Shown: positions 43,802 through 53,703, counted from the first letter of the stretch. The stretch is DNA of 64,000 nucleotides from Salinibacterium sp. ZJ450 (GCF_011751885.2 NZ_CP061771.1:1240001-1304000); one strand, 5' to 3'. Notes: generated by a model not told the origin, from the sequence alone. Numbers and translations are program-made.

Positions 43802-45394
43802 ATGACCGCCTACCAAGACGACATCGACGCGATCGAAGCGCTGAAGCAGGAAACCGGCAGCAGCTGGGATGCGATCAACCCCGAGTCGGTCGCCCGCATG
43901 CGCGCCCAGAACCGCTTCCGCACCGGCCTCCAGATCGCCCAGTACACCGCGGACATCATGCGCAAAGACATGGCGGAGTACGACGCCGATTCCTCCGTTT
44001 ACACCCAGTCGCTTGGCGTCTGGCACGGCTTCATCGGCCAGCAGAAGCTCATCTCGATCAAGAAGCACCTGAAGACCACCAACAAGCGCTACCTGTACCT
44101 CTCCGGCTGGATGGTTGCCGCGCTGCGGTCGGAGTTCGGACCGCTCCCCGACCAGTCCATGCACGAGAAGACGGCCGTTCCGGCCCTCATCGAGGAGCTC
44201 TACACATTCCTCCGACAGGCCGACGCCCGTGAACTCGACCTGCTCTTCACACAGCTGGATGCCGCGCGTGCGGCAGGCGACGAGACCTCGGTCGAGCTCA
44301 TCCAGGCGCAAATCGACAACTACGAGACCCACATCGTGCCGATCATCGCCGACATCGACGCCGGTTTCGGCAACCCGGAGGCCACGTACCTGCTGGCCAA
44401 GAAGATGATCGAGGCGGGCGCCTGCGCGCTCCAGATCGAGAACCAGGTCTCGGACGAGAAGCAGTGTGGCCACCAGGACGGCAAGGTCACCGTTCCCCAC
44501 GAGGACTTCATCGCCAAGATCAACGCGGTGCGCTACGCGTTCCTCGAGCTCGGCATCGACAACGGCGTGATCGTCTCGCGCACCGACTCGCTCGGCGCCG
44601 GCCTCACGCAGAAGCTCGCCGTGAGCCGCACGCCCGGCGACCTCGGTGACCAGTACAACTCGTTCCTCGACGTCGAAGAGATCCCCGAGTCCGGGCTAAG
44701 CGACGGCGACGTCGTCATCAAGCGCGACGGCAAGCTCGTGCGCCCGAAGCGCCTCCCCAGCAACCTCTTCCAGTTCCGAGAGGGAACCGGTGCGGAGCGT
44801 TGCGTGCTCGACAGCATCACGTCGCTGCAGAACGGTGCCGACCTGCTCTGGATCGAGACGGAGAAGCCGCACATCGGCCAGATCGCCGGCATGATGAACG
44901 AGGTTCGCAAGGTCATCCCGAACGCCAAGCTGGTCTACAACAACAGCCCGTCGTTCAACTGGACCGCCAGCTTCCGCCAGCAGGCCTACGACGCCTTCGT
45001 CGAAGAGGGTAAGGACGTCTCGGCATACGACCACAGCAAGCTTATGAGCGTCGAGTACGACGACACCAAGCTGGCGCAAGTTGCCGACGAGAACATCCGC
45101 ACGTTCCAGAGCGACAGCTCGGCACAGGCCGGTATCTTCCACCACCTGATCACGCTGCCCACCTACCACACGGCCGCACAGTCGACGGATGACCTGGCCA
45201 AGGGCTACTTCGCCGACCAGGGCATGCTCGCCTACGTCAAGGGCGTGCAGCGCCGCGAGATCCGCGAGGGAATCGCCACGGTGAAGCACCAGAACATGGC
45301 CGGATCCGACATCGGTGACAACCACAAGGAGTACTTCGCCGGCGACTCGGCCCTCAAAGCCGGCGGCGAGAACAACACGATGAACCAGTTCTAG
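43802..45394 (+). CDS. aceA: Isocitrate lyase, long form
   Basis: Cleaves isocitrate to glyoxylate and succinate, the first step of the glyoxylate shunt. The active-site loop KQCGHQDGK contains the catalytic C222. ADIDAGFGN and IENQVSDEKQCG are also typical. At 530 residues it belongs to the longer class of bacterial isocitrate lyases rather than the 430-residue E. coli type. AAGGAAGAG precedes the ATG at 43802 at good distance; in-frame codons upstream are not conserved. A strong hairpin follows. aceB and the RamB-type regulator lie 1.5-3 kb downstream. Confidence 0.95.
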   Translation: MTAYQDDIDAIEALKQETGSSWDAINPESVARMRAQNRFRTGLQIAQYTADIMRKDMAEYDADSSVYTQSLGVWHGFIGQQKLISIKKHLKTTNKRYLYLSGWMVAALRSEFGPLPDQSMHEKTAVPALIEELYTFLRQADARELDLLFTQLDAARAAGDETSVELIQAQIDNYETHIVPIIADIDAGFGNPEATYLLAKKMIEAGACALQIENQVSDEKQCGHQDGKVTVPHEDFIAKINAVRYAFLELGIDNGVIVSRTDSLGAGLTQKLAVSRTPGDLGDQYNSFLDVEEIPESGLSDGDVVIKRDGKLVRPKRLPSNLFQFREGTGAERCVLDSITSLQNGADLLWIETEKPHIGQIAGMMNEVRKVIPNAKLVYNNSPSFNWTASFRQQAYDAFVEEGKDVSAYDHSKLMSVEYDDTKLAQVADENIRTFQSDSSAQAGIFHHLITLPTYHTAAQSTDDLAKGYFADQGMLAYVKGVQRREIREGIATVKHQNMAGSDIGDNHKEYFAGDSALKAGGENNTMNQF

Positions 45395-45415
45395 GACTCG
45401 TTCTCCTGCACCAAA

Positions 45416-45449
45416 CGATGCCGGTCTCCCCCAGGGGAGGCCGGCATCG
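45416..45449 (+). terminator. Terminator of aceA
   Basis: CGATGCCGG and CCGGCATCG form a 9-bp stem, extended by TCTCCCC/GGGGAGG pairs to a small loop. It begins 21 bases after the aceA stop. No long T-run follows, as often in high-GC actinobacteria. Confidence 0.85.
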
Positions 45450-45548
45450 CTGTGTAAGTGCCAGCTAACCGCCGCGTTGATCACGGAGTTTGCTCTCGTT
45501 TTGAGGCAGAGCTTGCCGGACATGCGCTCGAGGCCGGCAGGTCGTCGG

Positions 45549-46328
45549 CTATGCACCGACGATGCTTAGCCCGCCATCGACTTCGAGCGTCGCGCCGTTG
45601 ACGTAGGAAGCAGCGGGCGACCCCAACCAAGCGATCGCCTCCGCGATCTCGGATGGCTGTGCTGGTCGCCGTTGCGGGACGGTCGCCGTCAGCCCGAGCC
45701 ATGCTTCGTCGCTCGAAGTGATGCCCTGCTGCCGGGCGAGCTCCGCGACGTCCCGCTCGACCATTGGCGTGGCGACGGTGCCAGGGTTGACCGTGTTCGC
45801 ACGGACGCTCTCTCCATGCTCATACGCAATCGTCCGCATGAGCATGGCCAGGCCGGCCTTGGACGCGCAGTAGGCGCTCGATTCAGGCCAAACCTGCAGC
45901 GCAGAGATTGATGCGACCGCGACGATTGCGCCACGGCTCTCGATCAGCGACGGAAGAGCTGCGCGACTGAGATAGAAGGCTCCCGAGAGGTTGACAGCAA
46001 GGGTTTCCTCCCAGAGCTCGTCGGTCGTCTCGAGGAACGGGACGGACTGCAGGACTCCGTGGTTCAGTACGAGGAGATCCAGCCGTCCGAAGGCTTCGAG
46101 GACGGTGTCGATGGTCGCGCGAGCCTCGTCGGCGCGCGAGGCGTCCGCGACGATCGCCCGACCGCCGATCGACTCGGCGACCTCCTCGATGGCCGCGGCT
46201 CGCCGACCAGTCACGACGACCTCGTACCCGTCCACCGCGAGCTTGCGCGCAGTGGCGGCCCCGATGCCCGTGCCGCCACCGGTGACGATAGCGACCCGCT
46301 GCTCCTGACTCTGCCCAACTCGTGACAC
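45549..46328 (-). CDS. SDR-family oxidoreductase
   Basis: A 259-residue NAD(P)-dependent dehydrogenase, substrate unknown. TGGGTGIG is the cofactor loop, LVLNHGVL the NAG-type motif, and the catalytic YCASK is present with its serine in VASISAL. SPAASYVNGATLEVDGG is the classical SDR end. The GTG at 46328 is chosen because GGAGG lies five bases upstream on the minus strand; a longer frame up to 46445 is open but unlike SDRs. It converges with aceA. Confidence 0.88.
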   Translation of the reverse strand: MSRVGQSQEQRVAIVTGGGTGIGAATARKLAVDGYEVVVTGRRAAAIEEVAESIGGRAIVADASRADEARATIDTVLEAFGRLDLLVLNHGVLQSVPFLETTDELWEETLAVNLSGAFYLSRAALPSLIESRGAIVAVASISALQVWPESSAYCASKAGLAMLMRTIAYEHGESVRANTVNPGTVATPMVERDVAELARQQGITSSDEAWLGLTATVPQRRPAQPSEIAEAIAWLGSPAASYVNGATLEVDGGLSIVGA

Positions 46329-46870
46329 GGTGTCCTCCACTACGGCCCTGTGAACGTGGAGAATTCCCCACGTCTTGAATTCAGCGGTTCTCTGAGGCAG
46401 CCGAAATTCCCCTGCAGGAGCCGAGTCGAATCCGGATCCCGGCACTCCAAGGTGCGATAAGCAATACGGGTACCGTCAACGACGGTTAGAGCGGTCGTGA
46501 CGGGATGTTGCAGTGCCCAATCGATCTTGCCCATCCTTCTCAGCGGGGAATGCAACCTGTCCCGGTCACCGCCGAACTCCATAGTGGCTGCACGGCTCCG
46601 GGGTCCGCCATCGTGGATAAACCAAAATGTACCCGGCCAGATTAGGAAGCCAACTCATCCGCCGTGATGGGAGCCCCGTACCTTCTATTAGCCATCAAGC
46701 GCAACTTGCGCCGGGCATGGCGGCACGGCAAGACTGCGTCCCACGCTCGGAAACCCCGAAGTCCATCATGGTAACGGTGTCGGAACCCCCGTCGCCGGTA
46801 ACAAACGAACTGAGCGCGTATCGGGGTGTCATCCCTCTGGCTGCTCAGGTTTGTCCCGGCGCGTTGATAT
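46329..46870. other. Intergenic region between SDR and regulator genes
   Basis: No supported gene. The minus strand near 46440-46510 reads TTALTVVDGTRIAYRTLECR, which resembles the start of an alpha/beta hydrolase but does not continue. It may be a relic. The promoter of the SDR gene must lie at its left edge. Confidence 0.35.
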
Positions 46871-48352
46871 TTAGGCTGGCTCGTGAGCCTCGAGGAAGGA
46901 ATAAACCTCGACCTCGTTCACGCCCGGGAATGTGCCGGTCGGGAGCGCGGCGAGCAAGCTGGTCGGCGTCCTGGCCGCCGGCCAGGAGTGGCCGGCCCAC
47001 TTCTCCGAAAGTGCGCTTGGAGCGCTTTTGCAGCAGCCGTCGTCCGGGCAGCTCGAGAGGGACCGATTCGTCGTCTCACGGCCACGGAACCACTTCACGT
47101 GCTCGAACGGCACCCCGACCGTCACCGAGTAGTCACCCTCCTTGGCCTTCTCGATCCGGGACGTGCACCAGTACGTGCCGTTGGGGTTGTCGGTGTACTG
47201 GTACCAGGGGCTGAACCGGTCTTCCGCCGCGAACACGGTGAACGCCGTCCACTTGCGGCAGACGGTCGTCCCCTCGACCGCGCCGAGGGCATCCGTCGGG
47301 TGCTTTACGCCGTCGTTGGAGTAGGCCTTCACGATCGTGCCGGACTCGTGCACCTTCGAGAAGTGCACGGGGATGCCGAAACGCGCGGTGGCGAGGTTGG
47401 TGAATCGGTGCGCAGCCGTCTCGTACGAGACAGCGAAGGCGTCGCGGAGGTCCTCCATCGAGATGCGACGGAAGTTCTTGGCTTCGGTGAGGAACCGGAC
47501 GGCGTCGGCCTCAGGCAGCAGAATCGCCGCCGTGAGGTAGTTGGTTTCGACGCGCTGGCGCAGGAAATCGGCGTAGTTGGAGGGTTCCTGGTGGCCGAGC
47601 ACGTGGCTGGCGAACGCTTGCACCACGGGCGAGCGCGAGTCACGGGATGCCGACTGCTGGGTCGGCAGGTATATCCGGCCGTTCCTCGAGTCGGTCACCG
47701 ACCGGGTCGAGTGGGGCAGATCGCCGACGTAATGGAGGGTGAAGCCGAGGTGGTTCGCCATGTCGCCGACGAGCTGTTGCGACACCGGCCCGCCCGAGTG
47801 GCCGACGGCGGCAAGGAGCTTGGTGGCCTCCGCCTCTAGTTCGGGGAAGTAGTTGTCCCGTGCCCGCATCGTCGCGCGGAGTTGAGCGTTGGCGCGCCGA
47901 GCCTCCTCCGGCGTTGCCGCCCGTTCACGGTGCAGCCGCTCGACCTCCGAATGCAGTGCAAGAATCGCCCGAAGCGTCTCATCGCTGTGCGCCTTCGACA
48001 CCCTCAGTGGGGGGATGCCGAGGGCTGAGAATACCGGTCCGCGCTGCGCCCGCTCCACGGCGATCTCCAGGGCAGCGCGTTCAGACGGCGCTTCGTCGCT
48101 GAGGAGGTCCTCGGTTGTTGTGCCGAGCGCTGCGGCGATTTGCCGGAGCATCGACAGCCGAGGTTCCCGTTTGCCGTTCTCGATCATGGAAACCTGGGAC
48201 GCGGCGCGGTCTATCGCGGCGCCTAATTGGTCGAGCGTCATTCCTCGGGCTACCCGCAATTGACGGATGCGCCAACCGAGCGTGAGTGCGTCGACCTCAC
48301 CCTCATCGAACTCAGAGATCGCGAGGCGGGAATGAGCTGCGGTGCTGGTCAT
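46871..48352 (-). CDS. ramB: RamB-type transcriptional regulator (short-chain fatty acyl regulator family)
   Basis: A 493-residue regulator. An XRE helix-turn-helix is at about residues 26-82 (LRVARGMTLDQLGAAIDRAA). An IrrE/DUF955-like domain follows, in which the metallopeptidase HExxH is degenerate (FASHVLGHQEPSNYADFL). A C-terminal DUF2083 has several cysteines (CRKW, YWCTSRIEK, CPDDGCC). RamB of Corynebacterium controls acetate and glyoxylate genes and is known to respond to acyl-CoA status. Its position between aceA and aceB, divergent from aceB, fits that role. The CAGAAGAATC motif before aceB is a candidate site. Confidence 0.9.
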   Translation of the reverse strand: MTSTAAHSRLAISEFDEGEVDALTLGWRIRQLRVARGMTLDQLGAAIDRAASQVSMIENGKREPRLSMLRQIAAALGTTTEDLLSDEAPSERAALEIAVERAQRGPVFSALGIPPLRVSKAHSDETLRAILALHSEVERLHRERAATPEEARRANAQLRATMRARDNYFPELEAEATKLLAAVGHSGGPVSQQLVGDMANHLGFTLHYVGDLPHSTRSVTDSRNGRIYLPTQQSASRDSRSPVVQAFASHVLGHQEPSNYADFLRQRVETNYLTAAILLPEADAVRFLTEAKNFRRISMEDLRDAFAVSYETAAHRFTNLATARFGIPVHFSKVHESGTIVKAYSNDGVKHPTDALGAVEGTTVCRKWTAFTVFAAEDRFSPWYQYTDNPNGTYWCTSRIEKAKEGDYSVTVGVPFEHVKWFRGRETTNRSLSSCPDDGCCKSAPSALSEKWAGHSWPAARTPTSLLAALPTGTFPGVNEVEVYSFLEAHEPA

Positions 48353-48388
48353 GGTGCAATCGTGGCATTCCCCTCTCCTTCCAGTAAG

Positions 48389-48398
48389 CAGAAGAATC
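48389..48398. promoter_or_regulatory. Motif shared by the aceA and aceB upstream regions
   Basis: CAGAAGAATC in the ramB-aceB divergent region is identical to 43678-43687 upstream of aceA. No clear second half-site is seen here. Confidence 0.4.
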
Positions 48399-48522
48399 GG
48401 TCATCTTCCTTGATCTTTTCCCATCAGAAGCACTTGCGACTCCCACAGACTCGCTTTAGGACCCGACCGCACCCCCAAAGGCGGCCTACTCGACCAACGA
48501 AATTATTCAAAGGACTTAGATT

Positions 48523-50193
48523 ATGAACACGCTGCTCGCCGAGCACAGCACGGCACCGACCACGTTGCCCGTCCCCACCCGGCTGCCCGCCGGCCCTCGC
48601 ATCGAGGTTGTCGGTCGGCTGCATGAGCGTTTCGACGAGATCCTCACCCCGGCGGCGCTCGAGTTCCTCGCCGATCTGCACCAGCGGTTCGCCGGCCGCC
48701 GTCACGACCGGCTCGCCGACCGGATGCGCCGCCGCTTCGAGATCGGCAACGGCCGCGACCCGAAGTTCCGCGACGACACCGCGTCGATCCGGGCGGATGC
48801 TTCCTGGCGGGTGGCCGGGGCCGGGCCCGGTCTCGAAGACCGCCGGGTCGAGATCACCGGACCGACCGACCGCAAGATGACGATCAACGCCCTCAACTCG
48901 GGGGCGAAGGTGTGGCTCGCCGACCAGGAAGACGCCACCAGCCCGACCTGGGCGAACGTGATCGGAGGCCAGGTCTCGTTGTTCGACGCGATCCGTCGCC
49001 AGATTGACTTCACCAGCCCCGAGGGCAAGGAATACAAACTCACCAAGGGTGAGACGCCGACGATCGTGATGAGGCCGCGCGGCTGGCACCTCGTCGAGAA
49101 ACACCTCAGATTCGTCGATCCCGCCGGCGTCGCCATGGCGGCATCCGGCAGTCTCGTCGATTTCGGACTGTACTTCTTCCACAACACACAGGCGCTGATC
49201 GACTCCGGCCGCGGACCGTACTTCTATATCGCCAAGCTCGAATCCAGCGAAGAAGCCCGGCTCTGGGATGACGTGTTCTCGTTCTCCGAGCGGCGCGCCG
49301 GCATCCCCATCGGAACCATTCGCGCCACGGTTCTTATCGAAACGCTGCCGGCAGCGTTTCAGATGGAAGAGATCCTCTACGAACTGCGTGACCACTGCGC
49401 CGGGCTGAACGCCGGCCGCTGGGACTACATCTTCTCGATCATCAAAAACTACCGCGGCCGCGGCGCGCGCTTCATTCTGCCCGACCGCAGTGAGGTCACC
49501 ATGACGGTGCCGTTCATGCGGGCGTACACCGAGCTGCTCGTGAAGACCTGCCACAAGCGGGGCGCACACGCGATCGGCGGGATGAGCGCGTTCATCCCGA
49601 ACCGCCGTGACCCGGCTGTCACCGCTCGCGCGATCGAGAAGGTGTCCGCCGACAAGAAGCGCGAGGCCGGCGACGGCTTCGACGGCACCTGGGTGGCCCA
49701 CCCCGACCTCATCGACACGGCCCGCGCGGAATTCGATGCGGTGCTCGGCGACCGGCCGAACCAGATCGACCGCCAGCGCGACGACGTCGAGGTGACCGCC
49801 GCACAGCTGCTCGACGTGCACATCGGCCGCGCCGTGACGGATGCCGGGCTCCGCGACAACGTCTCGATCGGCGTCCGCTATCTCGAATCCTGGCTCCGCG
49901 GCATCGGTGCCGCGGCCATCGACAACCTGATGGAGGATGCCGCGACGGCAGAGATCAGCCGCTCGCAGATCTGGCAGTGGATCCACCAGGACGTCCGCAC
50001 CGACGACGGCGCCCCGATCACCCGCGACCGGGTCGAGCGAATCCTCACCGACCTGCTCGCCACCGTCGAGCGTTTCGACGACGACCGGTTCGATGACGCC
50101 GCGGATGTCTTCCGTGACGTGGCGCTGAGGGACGAGTTCCCGACGTTCCTCACGGTGGGCGCGTACTCAAGGTTCCTCGTCGACCTGGCGTAG
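48523..50193 (+). CDS. aceB: Malate synthase A
   Basis: Condenses glyoxylate with acetyl-CoA to malate, the second step of the glyoxylate shunt. Conserved segments are VWLADQEDATSPTWANVI, ATVLIETLPAAFQMEEILYE (catalytic glutamate), GRWDYIFSIIK, and TWVAHPDL. The 556-residue length is typical for the A form. AAAGGA precedes the ATG by about 7 bases. It diverges from ramB, and a GC-rich hairpin lies 60 bases downstream. Confidence 0.96.
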   Translation: MNTLLAEHSTAPTTLPVPTRLPAGPRIEVVGRLHERFDEILTPAALEFLADLHQRFAGRRHDRLADRMRRRFEIGNGRDPKFRDDTASIRADASWRVAGAGPGLEDRRVEITGPTDRKMTINALNSGAKVWLADQEDATSPTWANVIGGQVSLFDAIRRQIDFTSPEGKEYKLTKGETPTIVMRPRGWHLVEKHLRFVDPAGVAMAASGSLVDFGLYFFHNTQALIDSGRGPYFYIAKLESSEEARLWDDVFSFSERRAGIPIGTIRATVLIETLPAAFQMEEILYELRDHCAGLNAGRWDYIFSIIKNYRGRGARFILPDRSEVTMTVPFMRAYTELLVKTCHKRGAHAIGGMSAFIPNRRDPAVTARAIEKVSADKKREAGDGFDGTWVAHPDLIDTARAEFDAVLGDRPNQIDRQRDDVEVTAAQLLDVHIGRAVTDAGLRDNVSIGVRYLESWLRGIGAAAIDNLMEDAATAEISRSQIWQWIHQDVRTDDGAPITRDRVERILTDLLATVERFDDDRFDDAADVFRDVALRDEFPTFLTVGAYSRFLVDLA

Positions 50194-50252
50194 CCATCCG
50201 CCGCACACCAGGCTCTGCCGACTGGGAAGCTATTTCCGGTCGGCGACGCCAC

Positions 50253-50280
50253 CTGCCGCGCTCCCCAACGAGCGCGGCAG
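50253..50280 (+). terminator. Terminator of aceB
   Basis: CTGCCGCGCTC and GAGCGCGGCAG form a perfect 11-bp stem around CCCAAC, 60 bases after the aceB stop. The 255 bases from here to the next gene hold nothing recognisable. Confidence 0.8.
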
Positions 50281-50535
50281 ACAGTCGTGCTCGAAAGCCC
50301 CGCCGTGCCATCAACACGATCACCTCCCGAGGCGCCTCGAATTAGCGTCGTCCACGGGAGCGGACCGGGGCGACCGGCGGATGGCCCTTGTACCGCGAGC
50401 CGTCGTGTCACTCACAGCTGTGGCGCTGGAGCCGCTAATCCTTCGCGAGTCCCTTACGGCCGCACACAGGGTCGACACGTTACGCACTGAGCAATTAGAC
50501 GATCGTGTAAAAGCGACAATGAGGAGCAGGTTCTC

Positions 50536-51858
50536 TTGGCGTCGCTCAACTTACGCCCTGTGCCACTGTTAGCCATGGCGAATTTCCATGTGCGAGACTT
50601 CCACCCCGAAGACATCGACGCAGTTCTGCGGCTCTGGGAAGAGACCCGCGCCAATGGGGAGCCGGTCTATGGCCTGTCGGAGGTTATTGCGTCCTGCCAG
50701 GAAGATCACGCGGTCGTGGCTGTTCACGACGAAAGGGTGATCGGCGCGGCCGTCGGCCGGGCTGCGCACGCGCAGGGCTGGATCGTCTTCGTCGCCACGC
50801 AACGCGACTGGCAAGACCGAGGGGTCGGCAAGACCATGCTTGCGGCGCTCGAGCGCAGGATGGCAAGCCTCGGACTCCAGAAGCTGTCCGTGCTGCTCCC
50901 TGACTCCGCTATGCGAGTCAACGCCTTCAGCGACCAGGGCTTCGTGGCCAAGAAGAACCTTCGCTATTTTGAGCGGCAACTGCCGGTCCAGCGGAAGGAA
51001 CTTGATACGCTTTCTGAGCTCGGCGGCCGGCTCCTGCCGCGCGGTCTCTGGGACGAAATCGGCGGGATGCAGGCCGAAAAGGAGTTGCTCGAGCGCCGAC
51101 TCGTAATGCCACTAGCCAACGCCGATCTCGCTTCGCAGTATGGCGTAGTACCACCGAGCGCCGTGGTTCTCTTCGGTCCTCCCGGCACAGGAAAGACCAC
51201 GTTCGCCAAGGCGATCGCGTCACGACTGGAGTGGTCGTTCGTTGAGGTCTTCCCGTCTCGCCTCGCGGCAGACGCAGCCGGGCTCGCCGGCGCGTTGCGA
51301 CAGACGTTCCTGAAGATTGATGAACTCGAGCACGCGGTCGTGTTCATCGACGAAGTCGAGGAAATCGCGGTGCAGCGAGGCGGAGAACCCCCGTCGGCCA
51401 TGCAGGGCGTAACGAACGAACTGCTGAAAATCATTCCGGCCTTTCGAGACCAGCCAAATCGCTTGTTGGTTTGTGCGACGAATTTCATCCGCACCCTCGA
51501 CACCGCCTTCCTTCGACACGGCCGCTTCGACTACGTCATGCCGATCGGTCTGCCGGATGCGCAGGCCCGAGCCTCGATCTGGTAGCGCTATTTGCCCGAG
51601 TCGACGCGCGACCGTATCAACCTCGCATCGCTCGTCGAACGTTCCGACGGATTCTCGCCGGCCGATATTGAATATGCTGCTCGCAAGGCCTCCCAATCCG
51701 CTTTGGAGGAAGCCCTGTTCTCCGGGGAACCACACGACGAATCGAGCGGACCCCAGCTGTCGGACTACCTCGACGCGATAGCCGAAACGCGCGCGACAGT
51801 CTCGCCTGAGGTGGCTGTGCAGTTCCTTGAAGACATCGACTCGATTGCCCGGCTCTGA
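50536..51858 (+). pseudogene. GNAT-AAA+ ATPase fusion gene interrupted by an in-frame stop
   Basis: The N-terminal 145 residues are a GNAT acetyltransferase (VRDFHPEDIDAVLRLWEETR, acetyl-CoA loop QDRGVGKTML). A central AAA+ ATPase follows, with Walker A GPPGTGKT (from residue 214), Walker B AVVFIDEVEE and sensor 1 LLVCATN. At codon 350, in SIW-stop-RYLPE, a TAG (51583-51585) ends the frame. The same frame continues for 91 codons with the expected AAA+ lid (LVERSDGFSPADIEYAARKA) to the stop at 51858. One point mutation explains it. Initiation may be TTG 50536 (GAGGAG upstream) or ATG 50575. The cut ATPase lacks its lid; function unknown. Confidence 0.82.
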
Positions 51859-51878
51859 TTCAGGGGTACTGTTCAAAC

Positions 51879-52790
51879 ATGGAAGTGCACAAGGCTAAGG
51901 CCTTTCTGGCCGTGGCGGAGGATCTGCACTTCGGCCGCGCGGCCGCGCGACTCCACATGGCGCAGCCTCCACTAAGCAGACTGATACGTGCCTTAGAGGA
52001 TGAACTGGGGGCTGTGCTCTTCGAGCGGAATCCCCGGAATGTCACACTGACAGCCGTCGGCGAATCGCTGGTCGAGCCTGCCCGGGACCTCGTTATGCGG
52101 TCGGAGCGCATGATCGAGCTGGTCCGCCGGGTCCAACAAGGCGAGACAGGCAGAGTCCGTCTCGGCTTTGCAGGGGCGTCCGTCAATGCGGTTGTTAGCG
52201 CCCTTGCACGTCGCGTCCGCACCGATCGCCCGGGCCTGACCCTTGAGTTATATGGCTCCCAACTTTCACACCCTGGACTGGAAGGATTGAGAGCCGGCGC
52301 ATTGGATGCGGTCGTCGGTCGCTGGGACTCACTACCCCGCGATGTGGAGTCCCGGGTGGTGGCTTCGGAGGAACTCTGGGTTGCCCTTCCGGACAATCAT
52401 GCTCTGGCGCAGAAAGAGGCCGTGTCTATGGAAGACATCGCAAATGAGCCTTGGATTGTCTTGCCAGGTGGAAGCGGTGCCACGCTCTCGAACCGTCTCC
52501 ACCTATTGGGCATGCGCGGCAGGTTTGTTCCGCGAATCGTTCAGACTGCCGTTGACTCAGCCACTCAACTCCTCCTTGTGGACGCCGGGGTAGGAATTGC
52601 CTTGACCTTCTCTGGTGTGCGCGAGAATGTGCCGGTGCATGCCGTCGTTTTTCGACCCATCACCCCGGGCCTAGGATCGGTCGACGTGCGCCTCGCCTGG
52701 CGGAGGGCAGATGATAATCCTGCATTGTCGGCTGTGGTCGAAATCTCGGAGGCAGTGTATCCCGGCTCCGCTTCCTCCGAAGAGGACTAA
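51879..52790 (+). CDS. LysR-family transcriptional regulator
   Basis: A 303-residue regulator. The N-terminal winged helix-turn-helix is classical (FLAVAEDLHFGRAAARLHMA, QPPLSRLIRALEDELG), followed by the effector-binding domain. TACTGT (51867-51872) lies six bases before the ATG, so its mRNA is probably leaderless. It faces the 3-hydroxyacyl-CoA dehydrogenase gene tail to tail. A site with the LysR consensus ATAC-N7-GTAT lies upstream of that gene and etfB, so these are its likely targets. The inducer is unknown. Confidence 0.92.
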   Translation: MEVHKAKAFLAVAEDLHFGRAAARLHMAQPPLSRLIRALEDELGAVLFERNPRNVTLTAVGESLVEPARDLVMRSERMIELVRRVQQGETGRVRLGFAGASVNAVVSALARRVRTDRPGLTLELYGSQLSHPGLEGLRAGALDAVVGRWDSLPRDVESRVVASEELWVALPDNHALAQKEAVSMEDIANEPWIVLPGGSGATLSNRLHLLGMRGRFVPRIVQTAVDSATQLLLVDAGVGIALTFSGVRENVPVHAVVFRPITPGLGSVDVRLAWRRADDNPALSAVVEISEAVYPGSASSEED

Positions 52791-52827
52791 GAAACCACGT
52801 GCGCCACGCCCGCTTGACGCGACAGCC

Positions 52828-53703
52828 TCAAGGCGTGTCGTAGCTGTACCACCCGCGTCCGGATTTCTTGCCGAGATCCCCGACGTCGACAAGCGCGGCC
52901 AGCGAAACGGCGGGCGGGTCGACTGGATCTTCCGTTAGAGCAGCGATCGCCTCGTGCATGAATGTGATCACGTCGAGGCCCACAAGATCCATCAATTCGA
53001 ACGGGCCCATGGGGTGGCCGAGCGCGAGGCGGGCGGTGGCGTCGATATCCTCCAGACTCGCAACGCCTTGTTCGTGGAGGGCGATGGCTTCGTCCTGGAG
53101 TGCCATCATCAAGCGATTGGCGATGAATCCCGGTACCTCCGTCGAAAGCTGGACCGGATGCTTGCCGATTCGTTCCACCATGCCCAAAACAGCCGTCATC
53201 GTCTGCATGGAGGTGACGGGATTCGGTACCACCTCGACGCATTTCATCATGAGCGCCGGGTTGAAAAAGTGAACGTTGCAGACGCGATCCGCTCGACCCG
53301 ACGCTTCGGCGATCTGTGACGATGGAATCGTCGAGGAGTTGGTAGCGAAGATTGTGTGGGCCGGTGCTGCTTCATCCAACTCAGCGAAGATGCGCCGTTT
53401 CACGTCCAATTGTTCCGTTGCTGCCTCCAGCACGAAATCCGCAGAGCTCGCCGCCTCATTCATGTCGCCCGTCCACCTGAGCCGGCTGAGGGCCCCCTCA
53501 GCTTCCTCGACCGTGAGAGCTGCTTTCTCTACGAGGCGGGCGATCCTTCGACCGGCTTCTTCTTCAGATCTCGCAAGTGCTTCGACACTCACATCGCACA
53601 CGGCGACATCGAACCCGCCAAGTGCGAATACCGCACCTATCTGTGTTCCCATCGTTCCCGCTCCTACTACGACAACCCGGTCGGCGGCAGCGCGCATTGA
53701 CAT
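52828..53703 (-). CDS. 3-hydroxyacyl-CoA dehydrogenase family protein (3-hydroxybutyryl-CoA dehydrogenase-like)
   Basis: NAD-dependent oxidation of a 3-hydroxyacyl-CoA, or the reverse. The dinucleotide motif VVVVGAGTMGTQIG is at the start. The catalytic pair is visible as H in VCNVHFFNP and E in PNPVT context, with ATNSSTIPSS between. The C-terminal domain ends GRGWYSYD. The ATG at 53703 is chosen because GAGGAG lies six bases upstream; an upstream ATG at 53733 is less good. The 291-residue length is standard. It diverges from etfBA and shares the intergenic operator region. Confidence 0.9.
   Translation of the reverse strand: MSMRAAADRVVVVGAGTMGTQIGAVFALGGFDVAVCDVSVEALARSEEEAGRRIARLVEKAALTVEEAEGALSRLRWTGDMNEAASSADFVLEAATEQLDVKRRIFAELDEAAPAHTIFATNSSTIPSSQIAEASGRADRVCNVHFFNPALMMKCVEVVPNPVTSMQTMTAVLGMVERIGKHPVQLSTEVPGFIANRLMMALQDEAIALHEQGVASLEDIDATARLALGHPMGPFELMDLVGLDVITFMHEAIAALTEDPVDPPAVSLAALVDVGDLGKKSGRGWYSYDTP

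Noticed and set aside
46340-46582. Minus-strand stretch resembling the start of an alpha/beta hydrolase
   Set aside because: Only about 25 residues look similar, and no catalytic motif or continuation is found.
50194-50535. Gene in the aceB to GNAT-AAA interval
   Set aside because: Only the aceB hairpin is seen. Short frames there have no start signals or similarity.
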